Shown here piece by piece: positions 1 through 9,006 of a DNA stretch of 64,000 nucleotides. The notes beneath the pieces are model-generated. The model did not search any database and was not told the origin of the DNA. It saw nothing but the letters and a program-made list of their open reading frames with translations. Numbering within the stretch: the first letter of the stretch is position 1; each line of letters starts with the position of its first letter. Both the position numbers and the translations under genes were made by a program. This DNA comes from Winogradskyella costae. Lineage in GTDB: Bacteria > Bacteroidota > Bacteroidia > Flavobacteriales > Flavobacteriaceae. The DNA lies in the NCBI RefSeq assembly GCF_013403865.1, contig NZ_JABFDK010000002.1, positions 310,001 through 374,000 on the forward strand, read 5' to 3'.

Positions 1-1722
1 TGCTACAGCTTCTAATCCTGAAAACAATAATGACTGACGCATTACTTCTAAATCACTACTAAGGGGATTTAGCATTTTAACATTATGATCGGCATTTAAG
101 TCCTCACTCAATTCAACATACTTTGGTGTTGTTAATGAGTTGGCCATAATTTCATAAAAGCCTTGAGATGCTAATTGGTTTCCTATAATATTCTGAAGTT
201 TATAATCTTCAAAACGCGATGAATTAGAAATAGAAGCATTCAACTTTTCTGTAGTAGCTATATTATTATAACCATACACTCGCAATATTTCTTCAATAAT
301 ATCAGCTTCACGCTGAACATCGTTTCTGTAGGCAGGGACTGTTAATCCTAAACCAGCTTCAGTAACATTGTTGACTTTAATCTCTAAAGAGGATAAAATA
401 CTTTTTATGGTTTCTTCAGGAATCGTTTCTCCAATTAGTTTTTTAGCATTGTCAAAACTCAATCGTACTTCAAAATCTTTTATTTTTTTAGGGTAAGTAT
501 CTACAATATCACTTGTAATTTCACCTCCTGCAATTTCAAGAATTAATAAAGCAGCACGTTTTAGGGCGTACTCAGTAAGATTAGGATCAATACCACGCTC
601 AAATCTAAATGAAGAGTCTGTATTTAAACCATGACGTTTCGCTGTTTTACGAACACTAACCGGATTAAAATAGGCGCTTTCTAAAAAAATACGTGACGTA
701 TGTTCTGAAACACCAGAATCAATACCTCCAAAAACACCTGCAATACACATTGGTTTATTGGCATCGCAAATCATTAAATCTTCCTCATGTAATTCGCGCT
801 CAACACCATCTAATGTGGTGAATTTTGTGCCTGCTTCACAAGTTTTAACTTCAATTTTATTGCCTGAAATACGATCTCCGTCAAAAGCATGTAAGGGTTG
901 TCCTAACTCATGTAAAACATAATTGGTAATGTCAACAATATTATTAATAGGTGATAAACCAATAGACTTTAAGCGGTTTTGTAACCAAGCTGGCGACGCT
1001 TCAACTTTAACTCCCGAAATAGTGACACCACAATAGCGTGGTGCTTTTTCGTAATCTTGCACATCAACATCAACCTTGTAAGCTCTGGCATCAACGTGGT
1101 AAGAACTTACAGATGGGGTGATTAACTCCAAAGAAACTTCCTTCTGTAATAAACCTGCTTTTAAATCTCGCGCTACACCATAATGGCTCATAGCGTCCGC
1201 TCGGTTAGGAGTTAAACCAATTTCGAATACTTCATCGTTTTCAACCTTAAAAAGCTCTGCAGCCAGTGTACCAACTTTTATATCAGCATCTAAAACCATG
1301 ATACCATCGTGCGATTCTCCAAGACCTAATTCGTCCTCGGCACAAATCATTCCATGACTTTCTTCTCCTCTAATCTTCCCTTTCTTAATGGTCCAAGCTT
1401 CACCTTCTGCGGTATATAGCGTTGTGCCAATAGTTGCGACAGGTACTTTTTGTCCGGCAGCCACATTTGGCGCTCCACAAACAATTTGAATAGGAGCATC
1501 CTCTCCAATATTTACAGTTGTAACCTTTAAGCGGTCTGCGTTTGGGTGTGGTATGCACGTAAGAACCTCGCCCACAACAATACCTTTTAATCCGCCTTTT
1601 ACAGACTCGTAAGAGTCAATACCTTCTATTTCTAAACCTAAATCAGTAAGTAATTCGCCTGTTTTTTCAGCGTTCCAATCGGTTTTTATAAACTGTTTAA
1701 GCCAGTTGTATGAAATCTTCAT
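1..1722 (-). CDS. pheT: Phenylalanine-tRNA ligase beta subunit, 3' part missing
   Basis: Beta subunit of the heterotetrameric PheRS, which charges tRNA-Phe in the cytoplasm. The frame is open from an ATG complement at 1720-1722 to the window edge and gives 574 codons; the C-terminal part, including the anticodon-binding-like FDX-ACB domain, lies outside. The N-terminus begins MKISYNWLKQFI, followed by the tRNA-binding OB-fold (EMAP/Trbp111-like, about residues 40-150, with CGAPN and GEESHGMICAEDELG). The B3/B4 editing region follows (TPNRADAMSHYGVARDL, then NNIVDITNYVLHELGQPLHAFD), then the B5 domain. The FRFERGIDP segment is also present. A good TAnnTTTG promoter element sits about 20 nt upstream. 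The identification is very secure; only completeness is uncertain. Confidence 0.97.
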   Translation of the reverse strand, partial: MKISYNWLKQFIKTDWNAEKTGELLTDLGLEIEGIDSYESVKGGLKGIVVGEVLTCIPHPNADRLKVTTVNIGEDAPIQIVCGAPNVAAGQKVPVATIGTTLYTAEGEAWTIKKGKIRGEESHGMICAEDELGLGESHDGIMVLDADIKVGTLAAELFKVENDEVFEIGLTPNRADAMSHYGVARDLKAGLLQKEVSLELITPSVSSYHVDARAYKVDVDVQDYEKAPRYCGVTISGVKVEASPAWLQNRLKSIGLSPINNIVDITNYVLHELGQPLHAFDGDRISGNKIEVKTCEAGTKFTTLDGVERELHEEDLMICDANKPMCIAGVFGGIDSGVSEHTSRIFLESAYFNPVSVRKTAKRHGLNTDSSFRFERGIDPNLTEYALKRAALLILEIAGGEITSDIVDTYPKKIKDFEVRLSFDNAKKLIGETIPEETIKSILSSLEIKVNNVTEAGLGLTVPAYRNDVQREADIIEEILRVYGYNNIATTEKLNASISNSSRFEDYKLQNIIGNQLASQGFYEIMANSLTTPKYVELSEDLNADHNVKMLNPLSSDLEVMRQSLLFSGLEAVA

Positions 1723-1743
1723 TTTTTCAATTTAGTGAAGCTA

Positions 1744-1751
1744 CAAAGATA
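1744..1751 (-). promoter_or_regulatory. Probable pheT promoter -7 element
   Basis: On the minus strand this reads TATCTTTG, an exact match to the Bacteroidota -7 consensus TAnnTTTG, about 22 nt before the pheT start. The nearest TTG upstream is 26 nt away, somewhat long for the usual -33 spacing. Confidence 0.5.
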
Positions 1752-1992
1752 GTAATAGTTGATTTGTAATGAAATGTCAAAAGGATAAAATTTAGAATTG
1801 ATTTTAACATGATAATATTGGAAGTGTTAAACGATAAATACGATGCGCATAAAGATGCTAAAGTATAGCGTGTTTTTATTGTTTTTAATGATGACTTACA
1901 ATGCTTGTTAACTTATTTTTTTTGCTTTTTATGGAGAAAAACATTCTAGATTTACGATTTTTAGCAATTAAATTAGAGTAGAAAAGTAAATT

Positions 1993-3207
1993 ATGAAAAA
2001 CCTTATAGGCATTTTAGCCATTATCTTGTTGTCTTCTTGTAAATCTGAAACCAAATCCAAAACTTTAAAAGTCGGCTCGTATAGAGCGATTATTGAGGCA
2101 CAAAATAATGAAGAAATACCATTTGTTTTTGAAGTGGCATCTGCAACCCAAATGAAAATTTTTAATGCTGAAGAAGTTATTGATGTCAGTGAGATAACGT
2201 ATAAAAATGATTCAGTTTTTATAAAATTACCTGTATTTGAAGGTTATATCGCGGCTAAATTTGAAGGTGATAATTTAAAAGGTAGTTTTATAAAGGAAAG
2301 TTTAGATCGCACTGTGCCGTTTGCTGCAGACTTTAATGAAACTAGGCGTTTTGAAGCACACTCAAAACCATCACAAAATAGTACTGGTATATGGGAGACC
2401 GTTTTTAGTAAAGGGATTGCTGACGACGAATATATTGCTAAAGGCATATTTAAACAGGAAGGAGATAGAGTCACCGGAACCTTTAGAACAACCACAGGTG
2501 ACTATCGTTTTTTAGAAGGAGTTATGGATGGGGATAAACTGAAGTTATCTACGTTTGATGGTGCTCATGCTTTTTTATTTACTGCAACAGTTACAGATTC
2601 TACCATGGAAGGTTATTTCTACTCTGGCAACCATTGGAAAGAACCTTTCGTTGCTGAGCGAAACGATACTTACGAATTACCAAGTGCAAATAATTTGACA
2701 TTTATAAAAGAAGGTTATGATGGTATTGATTTTGAATTTCCAAATACCTCTGATGTGATAGTGTCTCTAAACGACGAACGTTTTAAAGATAAAGTTGTGA
2801 TTGTGCAAATTATGGGAACTTGGTGCCCAAACTGTTTAGATGAAAGCAAATACTACGCACAATATTATAAAGAGAATAAAGCTAGGGGAATTGAATTTGT
2901 AGCCCTAGCATTTGAGTATGCGAAGACTAAAGAAGGTGCTTTTTCTCGTATAGACCGTTTGCAAAATAATGTTGGTATTAATTATCCTATACTTCTGGCT
3001 CAATACGGAACGTCTGATAAAGATAAAGCACAAGAGAAATTACCAATGTTAAACCATGTGTTGTCGTACCCAACCTCCATTTTTATTGATAAAACAGGGA
3101 AGGTGCGTAAGATTCATACTGGCTTTAATGGACCTGCAACTGGTGAAAAATATGTTGATTTTAAGGCTGAATTTGAAACGTTTGTTAATGGACTTTTAAA
3201 GGAGTAG
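1993..3207 (+). CDS. TlpA-like thioredoxin-domain lipoprotein
   Basis: Probable envelope thiol-disulfide oxidoreductase. The N-terminus is a lipoprotein signal peptide with lipobox LSSC (Cys16), so the protein should be anchored to a membrane facing the periplasm. Residues about 25-235 form a beta-rich domain of unknown role, as seen in Bacteroidota TlpA proteins. The C-terminal third is a thioredoxin fold with the active-site motif GTWCPNC (Cys278 and Cys281), followed by the cis-Pro region LSYPTSIFIDKTGKV. The gene is monocistronic by spacing: 270 bp from the pheT start and about 500 bp from the next gene. The partner substrate cannot be read from the sequence. Confidence 0.85.
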   Translation: MKNLIGILAIILLSSCKSETKSKTLKVGSYRAIIEAQNNEEIPFVFEVASATQMKIFNAEEVIDVSEITYKNDSVFIKLPVFEGYIAAKFEGDNLKGSFIKESLDRTVPFAADFNETRRFEAHSKPSQNSTGIWETVFSKGIADDEYIAKGIFKQEGDRVTGTFRTTTGDYRFLEGVMDGDKLKLSTFDGAHAFLFTATVTDSTMEGYFYSGNHWKEPFVAERNDTYELPSANNLTFIKEGYDGIDFEFPNTSDVIVSLNDERFKDKVVIVQIMGTWCPNCLDESKYYAQYYKENKARGIEFVALAFEYAKTKEGAFSRIDRLQNNVGINYPILLAQYGTSDKDKAQEKLPMLNHVLSYPTSIFIDKTGKVRKIHTGFNGPATGEKYVDFKAEFETFVNGLLKE

Positions 3208-3709
3208 GACGAAGGTTTGGTTATTGGTTATGGGGTCTTTAGATTGTTGTTTAATGTTGTTAATGATTAATAGACATTATAGGATTACAATTATATGGTG
3301 TCTTTAGTATTTCGAAATTGTATTTTCCTGAAATTTTAAATCGGTCTTTTGATAATTATATATTAGTTTTTGAAACAAAATTATTAGGGTTTTTTCCAGC
3401 TGCCTTGTTTTAGTAGGACTTCAAAAAATGTTATTTATCTAGTAGTATTCGCAATTAATTCAGAATGCTGAGTACTGTGCTTTAGGTTTATAATCACTGA
3501 TTCTTTATTTGCAAATAAGAAATCAGTATTTCTCAAATTTATTATTGAAGAATCTCGAGTTAGGAACAACTTCCCTAAGACTTGTCTTCGCTTCACAATT
3601 GTAATCATTTAACATTTTGTTTAATCAATATGCGCTAAGATAATTATTAAACAAGTCAATGATTTTAAGGTGTTAGCTCTAATTTTGTAAGGAACCAAAA
3701 AACAAACAA
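3208..3709. other. Intergenic region without recognised gene
   Basis: About 500 bp of AT-rich sequence between the thioredoxin lipoprotein and the YqaE gene. No convincing ORF, RNA gene or strong hairpin is visible. The only signal I can support is the promoter element near its right end (3680-3687). Confidence 0.5.
3680..3687 (+). promoter_or_regulatory. Probable promoter -7 element of YqaE operon
   Basis: Reads TAATTTTG, matching TAnnTTTG, 22 nt before the ATG of the small membrane protein gene. No clear TTG lies at the -33 distance. Confidence 0.45.
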
Positions 3710-3865
3710 ATGTCTTTACTAACTATCATATTATCGATTCTCTTGCCACCATTGGCTGTAATTTTAAAACACGGTTTAGGAACCGAATTTTTAATTAGTC
3801 TTTTGCTTACCCTTGTAGGTTGGTTGCCGGGAGTTATTTATGCATTTTATGTGAATAGTAAATAA
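3710..3865 (+). CDS. YqaE/Pmp3 family small membrane protein
   Basis: A 51-residue protein with two hydrophobic segments (about residues 2-20 and 28-48) and the family pattern LLPPLAVILKHG near the start and LTLVGWLPGVIYAFYV near the end. This matches the UPF0057/Pmp3 proteolipids, small inner-membrane proteins often induced by stress; the precise function is unknown. The gene is followed after 13 bp by an SDR gene and then a PfpI-family gene, which suggests a stress-type operon. The start ATG at 3710 lies shortly downstream of a TAnnTTTG element. Being short, the gene is easily missed by length-limited gene calling. Confidence 0.88.
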   Translation: MSLLTIILSILLPPLAVILKHGLGTEFLISLLLTLVGWLPGVIYAFYVNSK

Positions 3866-3878
3866 AAATAAAACATCT

Positions 3879-4520
3879 ATGGAAAATATATTAGTAGCTG
3901 GTGCCAACGGAACCACAGGAAAACAGGTGGTTAACCTTTTAAAAGCATCGCAATACTTTAACCCGGTTGCTATGGTTAGAAAAGAAGAACAGCAAAAACA
4001 ATTTAAAGACGACGGAGTAGAAACCGTACTTGCAGATTTAACTGAAGATTTAACGCATGCGGTAAAAGGCATTGATAAAGTGATTTTTGCTGCGGGTTCT
4101 GGCGGGAAGAATGTTTTGGAAGTCGATCAGGAAGGAGCAAAGCGTTTGATGGCCGTTTCTAAAATGGCGAATATCAACAGATTTGTAATGTTGAGTTCTA
4201 TGGGAGCAGATGAACCCGAAGCTTCAGAAGAATTACAGGAGTATTTAAAAGCCAAGCAAAATGCGGACGAACATCTTAAAAATAGTGGACTTAAATATAC
4301 AATTGTAAGGCCTGGATCTTTAACTAATAATGAAGGAAAAGGAACAATAGAATTAAAAGAAAAATTAAATAAGCGTGGTGAAATTAGTAGAGCAGACGTG
4401 GCGCAAACCCTCGTGAAATCTTTAAATGATGATGCTCCGTATAATACCACATTCGAAATCATAGAAGGTAACACTTCCATTGGTGAAGCCATGAGTGAAT
4501 TTCAATCGACTGTTAGTTAG
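3879..4520 (+). CDS. NAD(P)-binding atypical SDR (NAD(P)H-binding) protein
   Basis: A 213-residue Rossmann protein of the extended/atypical short-chain dehydrogenase type. The glycine-rich nucleotide motif GANGTTG lies at residues 8-14. The middle carries FVMLSSMGAD and the second half YTIVRPGSLTN, the pattern of SDR_a5/YwnB-like and NmrA-like proteins. The usual YxxxK catalytic pair is not obvious, so it may bind the cofactor as a sensor or act on an unknown substrate. It follows the YqaE gene by 13 bp and precedes the PfpI-family gene by about 70 bp, probably in one transcript. Confidence 0.85.
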   Translation: MENILVAGANGTTGKQVVNLLKASQYFNPVAMVRKEEQQKQFKDDGVETVLADLTEDLTHAVKGIDKVIFAAGSGGKNVLEVDQEGAKRLMAVSKMANINRFVMLSSMGADEPEASEELQEYLKAKQNADEHLKNSGLKYTIVRPGSLTNNEGKGTIELKEKLNKRGEISRADVAQTLVKSLNDDAPYNTTFEIIEGNTSIGEAMSEFQSTVS

Positions 4521-4590
4521 GTTTTACCTATGTAAATTGAATTTTAATAGAACAAAACAAAATTTAACACGAATTAAAATTAAGATTAAA

Positions 4591-5151
4591 ATGGAAAATT
4601 TAAATAAGAAAACAGTAGCTATATTAGCAACAAATGGATTTGAAGAAAGTGAATTAAGAGAACCTAAAAAGGCCTTAGAAGATGCAGGTGCAGAAGTGCA
4701 TATTGTATCCTTAGAGTCTGGCGAAATCAAAGGTTGGGCAGATGGAAATTGGAGTAACTCATATAAGGTAGATAAAACCTTAGAAGACGTAAGTCAAAAA
4801 GATTACAATGCTTTAGTATTGCCTGGAGGACAAATTAATCCCGACGTATTACGTAAGAATACGTCTGCAGTATCCTTTGTGAAATCCTTCTTTGAAAACC
4901 ATAAACCAGTTGCTGCCATATGCCATGCACCATGGTTGTTAGCTGAAGCAGGTGTTTTAAAAGGTCGTAAAATTACATCATACGATTCTATAAAAACGGA
5001 TATGATTAATGCCGGAGCTAATTGGGTAGATGAAGAAGTGGTGGTGGATTCAGGATTAGTGACTAGTAGATCGCCTGAGGATTTACCAGCGTTCAATAAA
5101 AAATTAGTCGAAGAAGTCTACGAAGGTAAACACGAAGAGCAAGTAGCTTAA
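4591..5151 (+). CDS. DJ-1/PfpI family protein (type 1 glutamine amidotransferase fold)
   Basis: A 186-residue cytoplasmic protein of the PfpI/YraA/general-stress-protein-18 group, members of which act as deglycases, chaperones or proteases. The nucleophile elbow is AAICHAPWLL with Cys111 followed by His112, and the acidic partner is probably Glu18 in the NGFEESEL segment. VTSRSPEDLPAF near the C-terminus is also typical. The frame stays open upstream to 4495, but the ATG at 4591 (MENLNKKTVAIL) fits the family N-terminus, so I take it as the start. The gene ends a likely three-gene stress operon and is followed by an intrinsic terminator. Confidence 0.9.
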   Translation: MENLNKKTVAILATNGFEESELREPKKALEDAGAEVHIVSLESGEIKGWADGNWSNSYKVDKTLEDVSQKDYNALVLPGGQINPDVLRKNTSAVSFVKSFFENHKPVAAICHAPWLLAEAGVLKGRKITSYDSIKTDMINAGANWVDEEVVVDSGLVTSRSPEDLPAFNKKLVEEVYEGKHEEQVA

Positions 5152-5183
5152 TATTAGATATTTTGCTTTGATTAAGAAAGAGA

Positions 5184-5213
5184 AAAGAGACGTTATGAAT
5201 GTCTCTTTTTTTT
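5184..5213 (+). terminator. Intrinsic terminator after PfpI-family gene
   Basis: An 8-bp stem AAAGAGAC/GTCTCTTT (5184-5191 with 5201-5208) with a 9-nt loop and a following T-run. Confidence 0.75.
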
Positions 5214-5250
5214 GTTTCAAATTGAAATATTAAAATGAGTATTCAATGGG

Positions 5251-7353
5251 TTATGAAATATAATTCCAAATATTACGAAACTTACTCATTTGTTTATAGG
5301 TATGAAGTATGACACTGTGTTCTGGCGACACTAAGCTAGGATCTAATTTCAGGATGTTTTTAGCATAATAACGCGATTGCTCTAAGATATCCTTGTCTTT
5401 TACAATATCGGCAATTCTAAGGTTTAAAACACCACTTTGTTGGGTGCCCATAAGATCGCCTGGTCCACGTAATTTTAGATCAACTTCAGCAATTTCAAAA
5501 CCATCACTGCTGCGAACCATGGTTTCGAGTCTGGTTTTACTATCTTGACTCAGTTTGTGGCTTGTCATTAAGATACAATAACTCTGCTCAGCACCACGAC
5601 CAACACGTCCGCGTAATTGGTGCAATTGAGATAGACCAAAGCGCTCCGCACTTTCAATAATCATAACAGAGGCATTGGGAACATTAACTCCAACTTCAAT
5701 AACGGTTGTGGCGACCATGATTTGAGTTTCGCCTTTTACAAAGCGTTCCATTTCGTAATCTTTATCGGCAGGTTTCATTTTGCCATGAACAATTGAAATC
5801 TGATAATCTGGCATTGGAAACTCGCGCGACACACTTTCGTAACCATCCATTAAATCTTTATAATCCATGGTTTCATTTTCTTGAATTAATGGATAGACGA
5901 TATAAATTTGACGACCTAAAGCGATTTCATCCTTCATAAATTTGAAAACTTTCAGTCGGTTATTATCAAATCTGTGAACCGTTTTTATAGGTTTTCTTCC
6001 TGCTGGTAATTCATCAATTACAGAGATATCCAAGTCGCCATAAACAGACATGGCTAAAGTTCTCGGAATTGGAGTAGCGGTCATTACAAGAATGTTTGGC
6101 GGAAGGGTATTTTTGTGCCACAATTTTGATCGTTGCTTGACTCCGAAACGGTGTTGTTCATCAATAATAGCGAGTCCTAAATTCTTAAATTTCACCTTGT
6201 CTTCAAGTAAAGCATGAGTGCCAATTAGAATCTGTAAATTGCCATTTTCTAGATTTTCATGAATGATTCTTCGTTCTGAAGTTTTGGTTGAGCCCTGTAG
6301 TAGTGAAACACTGATTCCTAGTGGTTTGCATAACTCACTTATTCCTTGGTAGTGTTGAGCTGACAAAATAGCAGTAGGTGCAATTAGGCAACATTGAAAA
6401 CCGTTGTCAAGTCCCATGAGTATTGACATAAAGGCAACTATGGTCTTTCCGGAGCCAACATCTCCTTGTAAAAGGCGATTCATCTGTGCATTACTGCCTA
6501 AATCGTGTCTAATTTCTTTTAAAACACGTTTCTGTGCATTGGTTAATTCGAAGGGTAAATGGTCTTTGTAAAAGGTGTTAAAATAGTCTCCTACCTTATC
6601 AAAAGTAAAGCCTTTTATTTTCGATTTATGAATAAGGTTTTTGATAATTAACTGCAGCTGAATGTAAAATAATTCTTCGAATTTTAATCGAAATTGGGCC
6701 CTTGCTAACAGCTCTGGAGTCTTCGGAAAATGAATATTAAAAAGCGCTTCGGATTTGGAAATTAATTTTAATTCAGCCATAACTGAATCGGGTAATGTTT
6801 CTACAAAGCGACCTTTGGTTTCCAAAAATAATTGCTGCATAATATTGGTCATTACTTTATTTGTAATGCCTTTATTAGATAATTTTTCAGTTGATGGATA
6901 TATGGCTTGCATGGCTGAGCGCAGATTGCTTTCGTGCTCAGATTGTAATTCAATTTCAGGGTGTGGCATGCTATATTTACCACTAAACCAATTCGTTTTT
7001 CCAAAGATTACATAGTTTTTTCGTGGTTTTAAACTCTCTCTAATCCATTTTTGACCTCTAAACCAGACGAGTTCCATCATACCTGTGTCGTCCCTAAAGT
7101 CTGCTACTAAACGTTTACCTCGCTTTTGGGCGACTTCTCTAAAACCTGTAATTTGTCCAATTATTTGAACTTCTGCATTGTTACGTTGTAATTCGCTGAT
7201 TTTATAATGTTTAGTGCGATCTATATACCGATTAGGAAATAGATTAATGAGATCTTGGTAAGTTTGAATACCCAATTCCGAGCGCAATAAGTCTGCACGG
7301 TTGGGGCCAACGCCTTTGAGATAATCGATGGGAGTTTGTAAATTCACACTCAT
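5251..7353 (-). CDS. recG: ATP-dependent DNA helicase RecG
   Basis: A 700-residue superfamily 2 helicase that remodels stalled forks and branched recombination intermediates. The N-terminal helix-hairpin-like segment (YLKGVGPNRADLLRSELGI) and wedge/OB domain precede the helicase core. The core has Walker A GDVGSGKT, the box IIDEQHRFG and motif III VMTATPIPRTLA. Motifs LHQLRGRVGRG and GTQQSG are in the C-terminal half. The frame extends 14 codons further upstream, but those codons come from a palindromic intergenic repeat, and MSVNLQTPIDYLKG is the natural N-terminus, so the start is placed at 7353. Length is normal for the family. Confidence 0.97.
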   Translation of the reverse strand: MSVNLQTPIDYLKGVGPNRADLLRSELGIQTYQDLINLFPNRYIDRTKHYKISELQRNNAEVQIIGQITGFREVAQKRGKRLVADFRDDTGMMELVWFRGQKWIRESLKPRKNYVIFGKTNWFSGKYSMPHPEIELQSEHESNLRSAMQAIYPSTEKLSNKGITNKVMTNIMQQLFLETKGRFVETLPDSVMAELKLISKSEALFNIHFPKTPELLARAQFRLKFEELFYIQLQLIIKNLIHKSKIKGFTFDKVGDYFNTFYKDHLPFELTNAQKRVLKEIRHDLGSNAQMNRLLQGDVGSGKTIVAFMSILMGLDNGFQCCLIAPTAILSAQHYQGISELCKPLGISVSLLQGSTKTSERRIIHENLENGNLQILIGTHALLEDKVKFKNLGLAIIDEQHRFGVKQRSKLWHKNTLPPNILVMTATPIPRTLAMSVYGDLDISVIDELPAGRKPIKTVHRFDNNRLKVFKFMKDEIALGRQIYIVYPLIQENETMDYKDLMDGYESVSREFPMPDYQISIVHGKMKPADKDYEMERFVKGETQIMVATTVIEVGVNVPNASVMIIESAERFGLSQLHQLRGRVGRGAEQSYCILMTSHKLSQDSKTRLETMVRSSDGFEIAEVDLKLRGPGDLMGTQQSGVLNLRIADIVKDKDILEQSRYYAKNILKLDPSLVSPEHSVILHTYKQMSKFRNIWNYIS

Positions 7354-7370
7354 AATTGCGAATTTACCAA

Positions 7371-7390
7371 ATTCCTGCGAACGTAGGAAT
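7371..7390. repeat. Palindromic intergenic repeat, degenerate copy
   Basis: ATTCCTGC and GTAGGAAT arms around a 4-nt loop, with one G-U type mismatch. It matches the copy at 7444-7463 and sits just upstream of the recG start. Confidence 0.6.
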
Positions 7391-7443
7391 CTCATCTTAT
7401 GAAGAATTCAACTTTATTTTGATCGGTAAATTTTAGGTTTGTC

Positions 7444-7463
7444 ATTCCTGCGAAGGCAGGAAT
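7444..7463. repeat. Palindromic intergenic repeat, perfect copy
   Basis: Perfect 8-bp inverted repeat ATTCCTGC/GCAGGAAT with loop GAAG. It resembles the short REP-like palindromes (TTCCTGCGAAGGCAGGAA type) I remember as frequent between genes in Flavobacteriia. It lies between recG and the ligase gene. Confidence 0.65.
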
Positions 7464-7534
7464 CTATTTTGCACCTTGTAATACGCATTAGGGTGGAGTT
7501 TTCATTTTAGAAAATCTCTCTGACTAACTTAGTG

Positions 7535-8995
7535 TTATTTAATGCTTTTCTTTCCTGTGGCGCTCAATGGTATCGTTTTTTCAAAAACAATCCGTTGCGG
7601 GATTTTATAAGAGGATAAATGTTTAGAGCATTCTTTAAGAATTTTTTCTTTTATGTCGTCTTCGTCAATTACATGGGTAAGAACGATGGTGGCTTGTATA
7701 GCCTCACCTAAAAGGTCGTCATCAAAACCAGTAATTATGCAGTCTTCGACTTCTAGGATTGCCAGTATAACGTCTTCAATTTCTTTCGGACTGACGCGTT
7801 TACCACTAACTTTTATGATTTCTTTTTTTCTTGCCACTAAATAGATGAATCCATCCTTGTCTATTTTGGCTAAATCACCTGTGTGGAGCCATCCATCATT
7901 AATGGTGAGATCAGTGCCTTCTTTGTCTTTAAAATAACCTAGCATGATGTTTTCTCCACGTGCTAGCAGCTCTCCTTCTTCATCTATTGTTGCGGTTTCG
8001 CCTTTGTCGTTAACTACTTTTAATTCGACATTAGGAATGGCTTTTCCGATGGAGCTTGTTTTAGTATGGATAAATTCAGGTGGTAAATAAGATAATCGTG
8101 CTGTAGCTTCGGTTTGGCCATACATCACATAGAATTCTTTGTTCGGGAATGCTTCTGTGAACTCGTCAATAAAAACAGTATGCAATTTTCCTCCTGCTTG
8201 TGTAACGTATCTTAAATTAGGAAATGCTTCGGTTTTAAACGTTTGTGATTTTTTTAATAAGATTTGAAAATGACTTGGAACACCAGCAAATCCGGTACAG
8301 TTGTAATTCTTTAAATCATTGATAACTGAACCAAGAAAAATAAAACTATTATTGAGAACTAAGGATCCACCAACTTTAAGATGTGTATGTAATAACGATA
8401 AACCATAGCAATAAAAGAAAGGTAAAACCACGCACATAACGTCTTCTGAAGTCAAGTTTAAATACGTAATAATAGCATCTGTATTGGCTATAATATTTTG
8501 ATGGCTAATCATAACGCCTTTAGGTTTTCCTGTGGAACCTGATGTGAAAATGATTTCAGCAACATGATTCTTGTCAAAACCTGTGTCAAACTTAATAATA
8601 TCTTGATGTTCTATGATATTTAACCGTTCGTCTTCATCTATTAAATGAATATTTGGGGCGAATTTTAATTTACGCTTTAAAGGCTTAGAGATAAAAACCG
8701 TTGCACTTTCTGTAGTGTTGAGAATGTAATCTAAATTCTCTTGTTCTATCGTGAAATTAAGAGGTACACAAATATTTCCGGATTTTAGAATTCCTAAGTA
8801 AGCCGTTATAAAGAATGCTGAATTTGGGCTAATTAAAGTAATGTGTTGATTTTTGCCAACAGTTTCTTTTAAATGCGACGCTATTTTTAAGCTTTCACTA
8901 TAAATTTTTTCGAATGAAACAGTTTCTTTCGAACCTAATAGGAAATCCTTTTCAAGATGTTTAGAGGTATCAAAAAGATGGTCAAAAACGTTCAT
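7535..8995 (-). CDS. Class I adenylate-forming ligase (acyl-CoA/acyl-ACP synthetase type)
   Basis: A 486-residue ANL-superfamily enzyme that activates a carboxylic acid as acyl-AMP and passes it to a thiol. The phosphate-binding P-loop TSGSTGKPKG is at residues 151-160. A-motifs YGQTEA and GWLHTGDLAK are present, as is the hinge region with RKKEIIKVSGKRVSPKEIE. The C-terminus contains LSATGKKSIK with the catalytic lysine, so the enzyme looks complete. It is last in a tight five-gene cluster with a dedicated ACP, which makes an acyl carrier protein a plausible acceptor instead of CoA (inference). The gap to the upstream NadE-like gene is 11 bp. Confidence 0.88.
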   Translation of the reverse strand: MNVFDHLFDTSKHLEKDFLLGSKETVSFEKIYSESLKIASHLKETVGKNQHITLISPNSAFFITAYLGILKSGNICVPLNFTIEQENLDYILNTTESATVFISKPLKRKLKFAPNIHLIDEDERLNIIEHQDIIKFDTGFDKNHVAEIIFTSGSTGKPKGVMISHQNIIANTDAIITYLNLTSEDVMCVVLPFFYCYGLSLLHTHLKVGGSLVLNNSFIFLGSVINDLKNYNCTGFAGVPSHFQILLKKSQTFKTEAFPNLRYVTQAGGKLHTVFIDEFTEAFPNKEFYVMYGQTEATARLSYLPPEFIHTKTSSIGKAIPNVELKVVNDKGETATIDEEGELLARGENIMLGYFKDKEGTDLTINDGWLHTGDLAKIDKDGFIYLVARKKEIIKVSGKRVSPKEIEDVILAILEVEDCIITGFDDDLLGEAIQATIVLTHVIDEDDIKEKILKECSKHLSSYKIPQRIVFEKTIPLSATGKKSIK

Positions 8996-9006
8996 GGATA
9001 AAAGCT

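Noticed and set aside
4495..4590. N-terminal extension of the PfpI-family protein
   Set aside because: The extra 32 residues overlap the end of the SDR gene and do not fit the family; the ATG at 4591 gives the normal start.
7354..7395. 14-residue N-terminal extension of RecG
   Set aside because: It is encoded by the palindromic repeat and precedes the usual MSVNLQTPIDYLKG start.
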